Shown: positions 51,024 through 59,381 of the stretch, piece by piece
Numbering within the stretch: the first letter of the stretch is position 1
Layout of the letters: each line of letters opens with the position of its first letter
Source of the DNA: Bradyrhizobium ontarionense
GTDB lineage: Bacteria > Pseudomonadota > Alphaproteobacteria > Rhizobiales > Xanthobacteraceae
NCBI RefSeq assembly: GCF_021088345.1
Contig: NZ_CP088156.1
Span: 992,001 to 1,056,000 of the forward strand
Direction of reading: 5' to 3'
Length of the DNA stretch: 64,000 bases
Made by a program: the position numbers and the translations under genes
Notes under the pieces: generated by a model
The model's database searches: none
Told to the model about the DNA's origin: nothing
Seen by the model: only the letters and a program-made list of their open reading frames with translations

Positions 51024-52013
51024 CTAGCCACCAGGCCGTTCACGACGGGCGCGATGGTCTGAATCTCGTTGGGTGAGGATGCCGCCCGTATAGCCCGAGG
51101 GCAGGCGGCGGATGTCGTCGGCCGAGTCCAGGCCCGATGAGAAGTCGCCGCCATGGTAGGGGCCGATGGCGAAGACCGCGCTGCCCGCTGCATTCATGCG
51201 CCCCAGGAAGCGGCCGGGCCAACCCCAGAGCCAGGGCGCGACGTTGACCGGCACGAAGACGAGGCTGCCGCGACATGCCGACGGCACGCGACCGCTCCAG
51301 CCAATGACGACGTAGGACACGAGGCACGATCTGAGACTGCTGCGGGACATCGCGCGGACGGCCGGCATCTCGGCGCGGAAGGTCGCGATCGGCGCATCGC
51401 CGCCATAGACCATCAGCCGATCGATCTCGCCGATCGGTCGGTTCGTCAGCGCCGATGCGAGCAGGTGGCCTTCGTTCGGATCATTGCTCTTGATGTTGAT
51501 GAGAAACCGCTGCTTCGGAAAGGCCGCAAGGACCTCGTTCAATGACGGCATGAGTCCGACGCCCTTGCCGCGGAATGGGAACGTCCGACTGTCGTCGGCC
51601 GTGTAGCCGTAGCCGATGTCGAGCGCCTTCAGCTCGGGCATCGCGCGCTCCCGGGTCACGCCGCGGCCATCCGTGCGACAATCCAGCGTCCAGTCGTGGA
51701 ACACGGCGAACTGCCCGTCCGTCGTCGGATGCACGTCGAACTCGACAATGTCCGCGCCTGCGGCGAAGCTCGTCTGCATCGAGGCGATCGTGTTCTCGAG
51801 ATAGGCGTGCGTCGGCGGCCGCATGCGGCGCGCGGTACAGGTCTCGTTGGTCAGGTTCGTCCGATCGAAATCCTGCGACAGGCCGCGATGTGCAAGCAGC
51901 ACGGGGCGCCTGGGCACCGCTGCGACGAACAGATTCGAGTTGTTGACGAAAATGAGCCCGACGCCGCATGCCGCCAACGCGAGCAGACCAGACAGCTTCC
52001 GCGACGTCGGCAA
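51024..52013 (-). CDS. Glycerophosphodiester phosphodiesterase family protein, probable C-terminal frameshift
   Basis: The 329-residue protein has an N-terminal membrane anchor (LLALAACGVGLIFVNNSNLF) and a GDPD barrel: L-A-H-R-G-L-S, E-N-T-I-A-S-M, E-F-D-V-H-P-T-T-D-G-Q-F-A-V-F-H-D. The start is TTG 52013 with AGGA upstream. Near the end the frame changes from sensible (GYTGGILT) to basic nonsense (RDSDHRARRERPGG). Removing one G from the GGG at 51071-51073 restores N-E-I-Q-T-I-A-P-V-V-N-G-L-V-A-R ending at 51020, so a recent indel or a sequence error is likely. Confidence 0.8.
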   Translation of the reverse strand: MPTSRKLSGLLALAACGVGLIFVNNSNLFVAAVPRRPVLLAHRGLSQDFDRTNLTNETCTARRMRPPTHAYLENTIASMQTSFAAGADIVEFDVHPTTDGQFAVFHDWTLDCRTDGRGVTRERAMPELKALDIGYGYTADDSRTFPFRGKGVGLMPSLNEVLAAFPKQRFLINIKSNDPNEGHLLASALTNRPIGEIDRLMVYGGDAPIATFRAEMPAVRAMSRSSLRSCLVSYVVIGWSGRVPSACRGSLVFVPVNVAPWLWGWPGRFLGRMNAAGSAVFAIGPYHGGDFSSGLDSADDIRRLPSGYTGGILTQRDSDHRARRERPGG

Positions 52014-52139
52014 TCTGCGGTTCCTAGCTGCGCTCGTGAGGTCCGCGGCCGATGCTCGTCGGACACGGCGCTTCGGCCGGGTGCGGCCGCTGTCGTGTCG
52101 TGCGGGAAGCCAGTCGCTGCCGACCGGGAGCCGATCAGA

Positions 52140-52550
52140 TCACAGCAGCCGGCGGCTTGGCATGGCGTCGGAGGACGCCGGCAGGTTCGTGATCGATTTC
52201 GGCGGGACGGGGGCCGATCGGCGGCCCGATCCGCGCCAGTGCTGGACGTTCAGGAGGATTCCCGCCAGGAGCAGCGGCGCGATGGCTGCCACTGCCATCA
52301 GCGGGGAGAGCGGCTTCGGGGTGATCATCTCCATCGCCATCTCGCAGACGAGCCAGACCGCCGCGGACACCAGCGAGAACTCCAGCGCAGGGACGCGCAG
52401 CCAGTACATGAGCCCGGTGATGACCGCGGCCGGCGCGATGATCGGGCCGATCATGTAGAAATTCAGTTCGGGTGGCGTCAGCGCGTCAAGAAGCATGGAT
52501 GCCAGCAGCCATAGGCTGAAGAACATCACAGCGCCGTCGACGTATCTCAT
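52140..52550 (-). CDS. Four-helix membrane protein of unknown function
   Basis: This 136-residue protein has four transmembrane helices (VDGAVMFFSLWLLASMLLDA; N-F-Y-M-I-G-P-I-I-A-P-A-A-V-I; LVSAAVWLVCEMAMEMI; LMAVAAIAPLLLAGILLNV) and a basic tail. ATG 52550 has GGAGG 7 bp upstream. No family is recognised. It could share a promoter with the GDPD gene downstream. Confidence 0.65.
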   Translation of the reverse strand: MRYVDGAVMFFSLWLLASMLLDALTPPELNFYMIGPIIAPAAVITGLMYWLRVPALEFSLVSAAVWLVCEMAMEMITPKPLSPLMAVAAIAPLLLAGILLNVQHWRGSGRRSAPVPPKSITNLPASSDAMPSRRLL

Positions 52551-52787
52551 GGACCACCTCCGCCGCGACATTTTGGCGCAATCTTTGTCCGGTTTATGGC
52601 TGGTTCGTCAAGAGCGGCGACCTCCAAGGCCGGTTCGGAGCAGGTTTTTGCGGGTTTTCCGGCTTTCTGGCTGTGCCGTTTGCTGCCCTCAGGGGGGGCG
52701 CGCCGGCGCCGCGGCAGCGGCGCAGGCCGGGCGCCAAGTTGTGAAACGAGAGGCTCACGGTCATGGACCGGCCCTCACGCCGCCCAC

Positions 52788-52952
52788 TCAGTGCGCGTTG
52801 CAGCCTGCCATCCATATCGTACTGCCGATCGTCAGACGATGAGCCGTCGCGCAGTGCGACGGCCAGGCGATGATGGCGGCGATGTTTCCGAGGACGAGAA
52901 CGGCCAATATCGCGATGACGGCGCGTCGCTCGCTTCGCTTTGTTGATGACAT
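52788..52952 (-). CDS. 54-residue membrane protein with two-Cys tail
   Basis: ATG 52952 to TGA 52788 encodes M-S-S-T-K-R-S-E-R-R, one transmembrane helix (AVIAILAVLVLGNIAAIIAW) and a tail with P-S-H-C...A-G-C-N-A-H. GAGG lies 8 bp upstream. The layout of basic N-terminus, single helix and two cysteines matches the tandem at 47451-47885, suggesting a common class of small envelope proteins. It does not appear in routine ORF lists because of its length. Confidence 0.55.
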   Translation of the reverse strand: MSSTKRSERRAVIAILAVLVLGNIAAIIAWPSHCATAHRLTIGSTIWMAGCNAH

Positions 52953-53123
52953 CGAGAAGCCTCAGGATATGCCCGTTGGGGGGACGGTCGAGGCTGCACC
53001 GCGAGGGGGACCTCGCAGACCGGGTGCTGCAGCGCGCTCGAAGACACGCGGCAGACAGGGCGGTTTTGCGAAGGTTCGATTTCATCGTGTAAGGTGTTGT
53101 TGCGCCGGCGCAAGCCCGCTCCC

Positions 53124-53735
53124 TCATCGCTCCGCCAATGCGAGGCGCGCGCCGAGCAGCGCAAAGCCGCCGGCGAAAGCGCGGCGCAGCCAGACCATGA
53201 CGCGGGGCCGGCTCACCACGCGGTCGCGCACGGCCGCAGCGAACAGCCCATAGAGCACGAACACCGCGAACGTCATCGCCATGAACGTGCCCGACAGCTC
53301 CAGCATGGTCGCCAGCGGGTGCACCTCGTCAGTTGCGATGAACTGCGGCAGGAAGGCGAGGAAGAAGATCGACAGCTTCGGATTGAGGATGTTGATCAGG
53401 AAGCCCGTCAGCACCACACGCCCGGCCGAGCGCGCGTCAGTGCGGCCCTCGACCGACAGCGCGCCGCGCTCGCCCAGCGTCTGCCAGGCCATGTAGAGCA
53501 GATAGGCGACGCCGCAATATTTCAGCGCGGCAAAGGCCAGCGCGCTGGTGTGCATCACGGCGGCGAGCCCGACGATGGCAGCCAGCATCGCCGGGATGAT
53601 CCCGAGCGTGCAGCCGAAGGCGGCGGCGACGCTCATCCGCGATCCCCGCGTCAGCGCCACCGCCAGCGTGTAGAGCACGCCGGTACCCGGCGAGGCGACC
53701 ACGATCAGCGAGGTCAGGAGGAAAGCTGCGGACAT
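53124..53735 (-). CDS. LysE family amino acid exporter
   Basis: The 203-residue protein has six membrane helices and the LysE/RhtB opening F-L-L-T-S-L-I-V-V-A-S-P-G-T-G-V-L-Y, plus F-L-I-N-I-L-N-P-K-L-S-I-F-F in the middle. Members export amino acids or related metabolites. ATG 53735 has AAGGAG 7 bp upstream. It is followed on its 5' side by the ScfR/RamB-like gene on the same strand. Confidence 0.9.
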   Translation of the reverse strand: MSAAFLLTSLIVVASPGTGVLYTLAVALTRGSRMSVAAAFGCTLGIIPAMLAAIVGLAAVMHTSALAFAALKYCGVAYLLYMAWQTLGERGALSVEGRTDARSAGRVVLTGFLINILNPKLSIFFLAFLPQFIATDEVHPLATMLELSGTFMAMTFAVFVLYGLFAAAVRDRVVSRPRVMVWLRRAFAGGFALLGARLALAER

Positions 53736-53778
53736 CGGCAGGCTCCTTGTTTCAATGCAGGCCCAGCATCGCCCATTC

Positions 53779-55254
53779 TCAATCCGCTGAAAACCCGAAC
53801 GGAACGGCCGACGTCCTGAAATCGTCGGGCAGGATCTCGCGCCCGATCGGCGGTGCCGAGCGTGCCGCGCATTTCGGACGATGACAGACCCGGCAGGCGA
53901 CGCCGATCGGGGTCGGCTCGTTGGCATCAGGGCCGTGGCCGTCGCGGGTGTAGATCAATTGCCCGGCATGCTCGGCGGCGCAGCCGACCGCGATCGCGCG
54001 TTCGACCCGGACGGCGCCGTAGGAGCCGCCGCCGGCGGTCACGGTGCGGGCGATCGAGAAGAAGCGCTGGCCGTCCGGCAGCTCGAGCCATTGCGTGACG
54101 ATCTGGCGCGGCGTCTTGAAGACATCGTGCACCGACCACAGCGGGCAGGCGCCGCCGTGGCGTGCGAACGGGAAGCCGGCGCCGTCGAGCAGTTTCGAGA
54201 TGTTGCCGGCGGGATCGACGCGGATCAGAAAGAACGGGATCTTCTCGGCACCCGGCTTCTGCAGGGTGGTGACGCGGTGTGCGGTCTGCTCGAAGCTGGT
54301 GCCGAACTGCCGCGCCAACGCCTCCAGATCATATTGCCTCGTGTCGACGGCCTTCGCGAAGATCGAATAGGGCATGATGATCGCGGCCGCCGCGTAAGCC
54401 GCGAGCGCCCGGCGCGCCAGCAACTCGGCGGTCTTGCTGGCGAACTTGCCGTCTTCCAGAGCGGCGCCGATCTCGGTGTCCAGCTCGAGATAGGCGAGCT
54501 GCCGGGCGAGCTCGAATTTGAGGCTCGCACTGTCCAGCGAGTCCTCGATCAGGAGCTGGCGGCGGTGCAGGTCGAGCCGCCGGAGCGAGCCGAGCATGAC
54601 GTTCGGCGGCATGTAGCGGACCTGAAGGTTGTGGCGAACGCGAAACCGCTCGATGAAGCCGGCCGGCCCCGCCGAGACCTGGGGAGACCCTGCTGACGAT
54701 CCCTGAAACATGGCCTGGGCCAGCCGCTCGGCGGCATCGTCGAGATTGGCGAAGTTGTTGCGGCGCGCGGCCAGGAAGCGCCTGACGTCGGCGACGGGGT
54801 CGTTGGCGTCGATCGTCTCCTGGCCCGGACGCGGCGTGCTGCCTGAGATCGCCGGCGCGCGCTGCTCGGCCAGCGCCAGCTGCTCCTCGCGATACGCCGT
54901 GTAGAGGCGCAGGAAGGCTTCGGTCATGCCGGGATAGCTGACGGCGAGGTCGCTGATCTCGAGCGCGGGGATGTCGATGTCAGAAAACATCGGGTCCTTC
55001 AGGATCGACTGCATCCGCGCGGTGTGGTCGGCGCCGCCGTCGCCGGCGAGGTCGGCGAGATCGATCTTGTAGGTCCGGGCGAGGCGCAGCAGCATGTCGG
55101 CCGTCACCGGCCGCTGGTTGCGCTCCAGCAGTGCGACGTAAGGCGCTGAGATTTCGAGGTCGGCGGCCATGTCGGCCTGGGTCAGTCCCAGCTCGCGCCT
55201 GAGACGCCGCAGGCGCGGGCCCATGAAGATCGAGCGGGCGGTGGCGGTGGTCAT
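53779..55254 (-). CDS. XRE-family short-chain acyl regulator (ScfR/RamB-like)
   Basis: The 491-residue protein has an N-terminal XRE HTH (LRRLRRELGLTQADMAADLE, then I-S-A-P-Y-V-A-L-L-E-R-N-Q-R-P). A central peptidase-like IrrE/DUF955-type segment and a C-terminal Cys-rich domain (C-R-V-C-H-R-P-K-C) follow, as in RamB and propionate/acetate regulators. ATG 55254 is the start; the frame is open far upstream only because it runs antisense through isocitrate lyase. Divergence from aceA and palindromes between them make it the likely glyoxylate-shunt regulator. Confidence 0.88.
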   Translation of the reverse strand: MTTATARSIFMGPRLRRLRRELGLTQADMAADLEISAPYVALLERNQRPVTADMLLRLARTYKIDLADLAGDGGADHTARMQSILKDPMFSDIDIPALEISDLAVSYPGMTEAFLRLYTAYREEQLALAEQRAPAISGSTPRPGQETIDANDPVADVRRFLAARRNNFANLDDAAERLAQAMFQGSSAGSPQVSAGPAGFIERFRVRHNLQVRYMPPNVMLGSLRRLDLHRRQLLIEDSLDSASLKFELARQLAYLELDTEIGAALEDGKFASKTAELLARRALAAYAAAAIIMPYSIFAKAVDTRQYDLEALARQFGTSFEQTAHRVTTLQKPGAEKIPFFLIRVDPAGNISKLLDGAGFPFARHGGACPLWSVHDVFKTPRQIVTQWLELPDGQRFFSIARTVTAGGGSYGAVRVERAIAVGCAAEHAGQLIYTRDGHGPDANEPTPIGVACRVCHRPKCAARSAPPIGREILPDDFRTSAVPFGFSAD

Positions 55255-55270
55255 GGCCGGTTCCCGGTTT

Positions 55271-55317
55271 TGTAATCTCCTTACAGCTATACACGAGAAG
55301 TTTGTAAAGTGTGACAA
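55271..55317. promoter_or_regulatory. Candidate operators between regulator and isocitrate lyase
   Basis: TGTAA-TCTCC-TTACA (55271-55285) is a perfect palindrome, and TTGT-N8-ACAA (55302-55317) a second, related dyad 31 bp away. Both share TGTAA-like half sites. The whole 145-bp divergent gap is locally A/T-rich. Confidence 0.6.
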
Positions 55318-55398
55318 GTTTTCCGCGCAATGTCTGGTCCGCCCGCCGCGGGTGCTTACAACAGGTCCCAGGTTGTCTTCACCGAAGGGATCACGGAC

Positions 55399-57036
55399 AT
55401 GAACTTCCAACCGCGTGGACTCAGCGACCGGGCCATCCAGGGACCGTCGTCCTACCAGAACGAGATCGAGGCGGCGCGCGCGCTGCTCGAGACTCAGCCG
55501 ACCTGGAACGGCGTGACCGCCGAGGCCGTGGCGCGCATGCGCCTGCAGAACCGCTTCCGGACCGGCCTGGACGTCGCCCGCTACACCGCCGCGCTGATGC
55601 GCGCCGACATGGCCGCCTATGACAACGATCCCACCAAGTACACCCAGTCGCTCGGCTGCTGGCACGGCTTCATCGCCCAGCAGAAGCTGATCTCGGTCAA
55701 GAAGCACTTCGGCACCACCGACCGCCGCTACCTCTATCTGTCCGGCTGGATGATCGCGGCGCTGCGCTCGGAGTTCGGTCCGCTGCCGGACCAGTCGATG
55801 CACGAGAAGACCTCCGTGCCCGCGCTGATCGAGGAGCTCTACACCTTCCTGCGTCAGGCCGACTCCCGCGAGCTGAGCAACACCTTCCGCAGCCTCGACG
55901 CAGCCCGCAAGGCCGGTGACAAGGCCAAGGAAAAGGAGCTGATCGAAAGCATCGACAACTTCCAGACCCACGTCGTCCCGGTCATCGCCGACATCGACGC
56001 CGGCTTCGGCAATGCCGAGGCGACCTATCTGCTCGCCAAGAAGATGATCGAGGCGGGCGCCTGCGCGCTGCAGATCGAGAACCAGGTCTCCGACGAGAAG
56101 CAGTGCGGCCATCAGGACGGCAAGGTCACCGTGCCGCATGAGGTGTTCCTGGCCAAGATCCGCGCCTGCCGCCACGCCTTCCTGGAGCTCGGCGTCGAGG
56201 ACGGCATCATCGTCACCCGCACCGACTCGCTCGGCGCCGGCCTGACGCAGCAGATCGCCGTCAGCAGCAAGCCCGGCGATCTCGGCGACCAGTACAACAG
56301 CTTCCTGGACTGCGAGGAGATCACCCCGGAGACCGCCCGCAACGGCGACGTCATCATCAACCGCAACGGCAAGATGCTGCGTCCGAAGCGACTGCCGTCG
56401 AACCTCTACCAGTTCCGTCCCGGCACTGGTGAGGACCGCTGCGTGCTCGACAGCATCACCTCGCTGCAGAACGGCGCCGATCTGTTGTGGATCGAGACCG
56501 AGAAGCCGCACATCGAGCAGATCGCCAAGATGGTCGACCGCATCCGCGAGGTGATCCCGAACGCCAAGCTCGCCTACAACAACTCGCCGTCGTTCAACTG
56601 GACCCTCAACTTCCGTTGGCAGGTCTATGACGCGATGAAGGAGGCGGGCAAGGACGTCAGCAAGTACAACCGCGCCGAGCTGATGAAGGCGGAGTACGAC
56701 GACACCCCGCTGGCGAAGGAAGCCGACGAGCGCATCCGCACCTTCCAGGCGGATTCGGCCAAGCGCGCCGGCATCTTCCATCATTTGATCACGCTGCCGA
56801 CCTACCACACCGCCGCGCTGTCCACCGACAACCTCGCCCGCGAATATTTCGGCGAGCAGGGCATGCTGGGCTACGTCAAGAACGTCCAGCGCGCCGAGAT
56901 CCGCCAGGGCATCGCCTGCGTCAGGCATCAGAACATGGCCGGCTCCGACATCGGCGACGACCACAAGGAATACTTTGCGGGCGAAGCCGCGCTGAAGGCG
57001 GGCGGCGCTCACAACACGATGAACCAGTTCGGCTGA
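55399..57036 (+). CDS. aceA: Isocitrate lyase
   Basis: The 545-residue enzyme splits isocitrate into glyoxylate and succinate for growth on acetate and fatty acids. It carries the catalytic cysteine C236 in K-Q-C-G-H, the metal loop D-I-D-A-G-F-G and N-N-S-P-S-F-N-W. At 545 residues it belongs to the long ICL clade. ATG 55399 starts the conserved N-terminus. A strong terminator follows. Malate synthase is not in the window. Confidence 0.96.
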   Translation: MNFQPRGLSDRAIQGPSSYQNEIEAARALLETQPTWNGVTAEAVARMRLQNRFRTGLDVARYTAALMRADMAAYDNDPTKYTQSLGCWHGFIAQQKLISVKKHFGTTDRRYLYLSGWMIAALRSEFGPLPDQSMHEKTSVPALIEELYTFLRQADSRELSNTFRSLDAARKAGDKAKEKELIESIDNFQTHVVPVIADIDAGFGNAEATYLLAKKMIEAGACALQIENQVSDEKQCGHQDGKVTVPHEVFLAKIRACRHAFLELGVEDGIIVTRTDSLGAGLTQQIAVSSKPGDLGDQYNSFLDCEEITPETARNGDVIINRNGKMLRPKRLPSNLYQFRPGTGEDRCVLDSITSLQNGADLLWIETEKPHIEQIAKMVDRIREVIPNAKLAYNNSPSFNWTLNFRWQVYDAMKEAGKDVSKYNRAELMKAEYDDTPLAKEADERIRTFQADSAKRAGIFHHLITLPTYHTAALSTDNLAREYFGEQGMLGYVKNVQRAEIRQGIACVRHQNMAGSDIGDDHKEYFAGEAALKAGGAHNTMNQFG

Positions 57037-57067
57037 GCCGGATCTGGTGAATTGCTGAACTGACAAG

Positions 57068-57108
57068 ACCCGTCTGGGGCGGCATCGCTCCAGGCGGGTT
57101 TCTCTTTT
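57068..57108 (+). terminator. Rho-independent terminator of aceA
   Basis: ACCCGTCTGGGGC (57068-57080) pairs with GCTCCAGGCGGGT (57087-57099) over 13 positions including G-T pairs, followed by TTCTCTTTT. Confidence 0.88.
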
Positions 57109-57211
57109 GCTGGAAGGCTTGCTCAAGTCGTGGTGCGTCCGACCGCGTCCCGTTAGAACGCAGCGCAATCGCATCTGGCTGGCGCTTGAAGAAGCAGCGC
57201 GGCCTTCACCG

Positions 57212-57345
57212 TCCTTCGAGACGCCCGCCTGCGGCGAGCTCCTCAGGACGAGGACTACACTTGAGGCGCGATCAAAAACCCATATCGCGACTAAGACCCT
57301 CATGGTGAGGAGCGCCGCCCTTGCGGCGCGTCTCGAACCATGAGG
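57212..57345 (+). repeat. Composite repeat, copy 1 (units A then B)
   Basis: Unit A (57212-57253) begins CCTTCGAGACGCCCGCC and ends CTCCTCAGGACGAGG. Unit B (57301-57345) begins CATGGTGAGGAGCGCCGC and ends GCGTCTCGAACCATGAGG, itself a hairpin. An inverted copy in order B'-A' lies at 63193-63374. Such TTCGAGACGC...CTCCTCA units are, from memory, common in Bradyrhizobium. Confidence 0.85.
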
Positions 57346-57369
57346 CCCCAAGGTGAGCGCCTCGTCATG

Positions 57370-57880
57370 TTCTTAGTGCCGCAGAATGACGGGGAATTGG
57401 TCGGTCATTGGGACCCTGTGACAACGCCAGAGAAAACGCGAGTAGGGGGCGCGCTCGTTCATCGTCGCGACGCGTTTCGCGCCCGAGCTATTCAGTTCGT
57501 TTCGCCCCCAATCAAACAGAGGGCGCGGGGAATGCCGGGTGAGGGCCTCACCCATGGCCCGCCTGCAGAAGAAGTAGCAGGCGGCAGTCACCACAGGTTC
57601 AGCCGCATCATCCGGCATTCCCCGCGCGATGGTCTTCACGCTTATACGCGATCTCCCCGGTGTCCGGCTTGATAGCCACCGTCGCCCAAGGGGGTCATCA
57701 TCCCCAAAGACTTGGCGCCAGCAACGGGGCGCCAGGACCACGCGATTTCACGTCCGCAAAGAGCCGTTCGTCCGCGCGCAAAGCACGCTGCGACCCACCT
57801 GCGGCCACCGCTCCCCGCACCCAACGTCCGTGACGATCGCGATCCGCCCCTCTCGAGGAGCACGGGATGAGGGAGTGAAA
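57370..57880. repeat. Bradyrhizobium-type interspersed repeat with hairpin core
   Basis: A perfect 15-bp inverted repeat CGCGGGGAATGCCGG (57524-57538) / CCGGCATTCCCCGCG (57612-57626) lies in a roughly 500-bp block. Its translated frame (MPGEGLTHGPPAEEVAGGSH; then S-P-R-D-G-L-H-A-Y-T-R-S-P-R-C) resembles short hypothetical proteins annotated many times in Bradyrhizobium genomes, as I recall. I treat it as a repeated non-coding element. Ends are approximate. Confidence 0.6.
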
Positions 57881-58132
57881 CATGGAATTCGGAAAAATGG
57901 AAGCTTAATATTTTTCGCGAGGGGACTGGACAGGGGTGATCGTGTTGAGGCGGCAGGTGAAATGAGGTTTTCGGCGCACGCATCCCGGCACGTCACGCTG
58001 GAAAGCGTTGCGCCGTCGCGCCATGATCCGGTCTCTGCCCCATTCATGCCGGCCGGCCGCTGCAACCTCGGCGGGCGCCAAGCGTGCGGCCCGCGTCGCC
58101 GAACACGACTTAAACCCCTGGAGTGTAATGCC

Positions 58133-58438
58133 ATGAGATCCCTCGTGCTGATCCCCCTGATCGCATGCCTCGCCGGCTGCGGGATGATCGACGCCGTTCA
58201 AAACGGACTTGCCTACAGCAGGGCCGTCGAAGCCGACCTCCTCGCCGAGACCGGCGTGCGGCCCGCGGTCGGCTTCAACTGGAACAACGGCACCCTGACA
58301 TCCGTGATGGTGACCTTCCCCAAGCTCTATACAGCCAAGCCGCTGCCGGAGCTGTCGGAGAAGGTCCGGGCCGCGGTGATCAAGGAATTCAAACAGAGCC
58401 CGAAGCAGTTGGTGCTTGGATTTGCGGTGGCTGGGTGA
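58133..58438 (+). CDS. Small lipoprotein
   Basis: This 101-residue protein starts at ATG 58133 with a lipoprotein signal (MRSLVLIPLIACLAGCGMID; lipobox L-A-G-C). The mature part is about 84 residues with V-R-P-A-V-G-F-N-W-N-N-G-T-L-T-S-V-M-V-T-F. It has the look of a membrane-anchored accessory protein. It is the first gene past the repeat block. No domain is recognised. Confidence 0.7.
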   Translation: MRSLVLIPLIACLAGCGMIDAVQNGLAYSRAVEADLLAETGVRPAVGFNWNNGTLTSVMVTFPKLYTAKPLPELSEKVRAAVIKEFKQSPKQLVLGFAVAG

Positions 58439-58485
58439 GGGCTGTGGTGGTGGTGGGCGGGCCGGGCACGCAGCGACAATTTTAT

Positions 58486-58504
58486 GCAGCGTCACCGTAA
58501 TTCC
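58486..58504 (+). repeat. 19-bp motif, copy 1
   Basis: GCAGCGTCACCGTAATTCC; the same motif recurs at 60267-60285 and 61260-61278, always in gaps and on the same strand. Confidence 0.6.
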
Positions 58505-58659
58505 TAATTGATACTGGGGGGACGACAGCGACTGTGTCCTGCCCGCAACGTAGTCGGTTTTTGATAGTCGCTCTATTCCCCCCGAGGTTGCGGCTATTGT
58601 TCGTCAAATCGGCCCCTGCTACCGCTAGTCAACGACAGTGGGATGCTGTGGGGGCTCAA

Positions 58660-59214
58660 ATGAACTGTTTGCGTTGGCTTGCCACCTGGCTGGCCATCCT
58701 TGGAGGGGCGTGTCTTGGAGGGTGTGCTGCGCCGCTTGCGGTCAACAACGTGACCGACATCAGGTCGAGCACGGGCAGCCGAGGGATCGACATCTACGAG
58801 CCGAAGCGCCGAACCGACGCAAGCGTGCCCGAGTTCGCGGGTGACCAGCTTGTGGAAGTGCGGACTTTTCACAATCCCGGCCAGGGCGAGGTCGAGATGG
58901 CCGGGGCCGCTTGCTCACTGGAAGCCACCGGTTTCACCGCAACCATGACGAGCCCCGCAAAGGTACGCGTGCCGCTCTATCGCGGACAGTCGAGCACGCT
59001 TGCCGTGACCTGCCAGAAGCCTGGCTATCAGAAGCGGATGATCACGGTCGCGCCCTTTGATTCCACGCGCCAGGCTCGTCTGGCCAGCGGCGCCAATGGC
59101 GGGATCCTTGGTGCGGTGATCGTGGCAGGCATCGATGCCGCCGCCGACAACACGAAGAACGACTGGCGTTATCCCGTGGCGAAGGTCGTGCTGGAGGCCG
59201 ATGCCCCGCGGTAG
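58660..59214 (+). CDS. Lipoprotein of unknown function
   Basis: The 184-residue precursor starts at ATG 58660 with a lipobox (L-G-G-C-A-A-P) after a hydrophobic segment. The mature protein is beta-rich with two further cysteines (G-A-A-C-S-L-E-A and L-A-V-T-C-Q-K-P-G-Y) and a glycine-rich helix (GANGGILGAVIVAGIDAAAD). The second half resembles PEGA-like carrier segments (Y-R-G-Q-S-S-T-L...C-Q-K-P-G-Y). Function unknown. Confidence 0.7.
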   Translation: MNCLRWLATWLAILGGACLGGCAAPLAVNNVTDIRSSTGSRGIDIYEPKRRTDASVPEFAGDQLVEVRTFHNPGQGEVEMAGAACSLEATGFTATMTSPAKVRVPLYRGQSSTLAVTCQKPGYQKRMITVAPFDSTRQARLASGANGGILGAVIVAGIDAAADNTKNDWRYPVAKVVLEADAPR

Positions 59215-59381
59215 GGAAGGGACGGTTCTTTCGGACCGAAGCTGGCAAACGCAGCGGCTAAGGCAGGGGACGTTCGGACTTGGCCAAAACGCCGACCGTA
59301 GCGTGGGGACGCCCTGCGCTGCGGCAGTGACAAAGAGGCCGGGCGGACGCGCGATCGGTACTCAAAGTACTATCTGCTCTC

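Noticed and set aside
53779..57351. Giant 1190-codon minus-strand frame
   Set aside because: It joins the regulator (53779-55254) with antisense sequence of aceA; the N-terminal 700 residues have no protein character and overlap a highly conserved gene.
57340..57672. 110-codon ORF in the repeat block
   Set aside because: It lies in an interspersed repeat with a 15-bp inverted repeat core; similar ORFs are repeatedly annotated in Bradyrhizobium but look like repeat translations.
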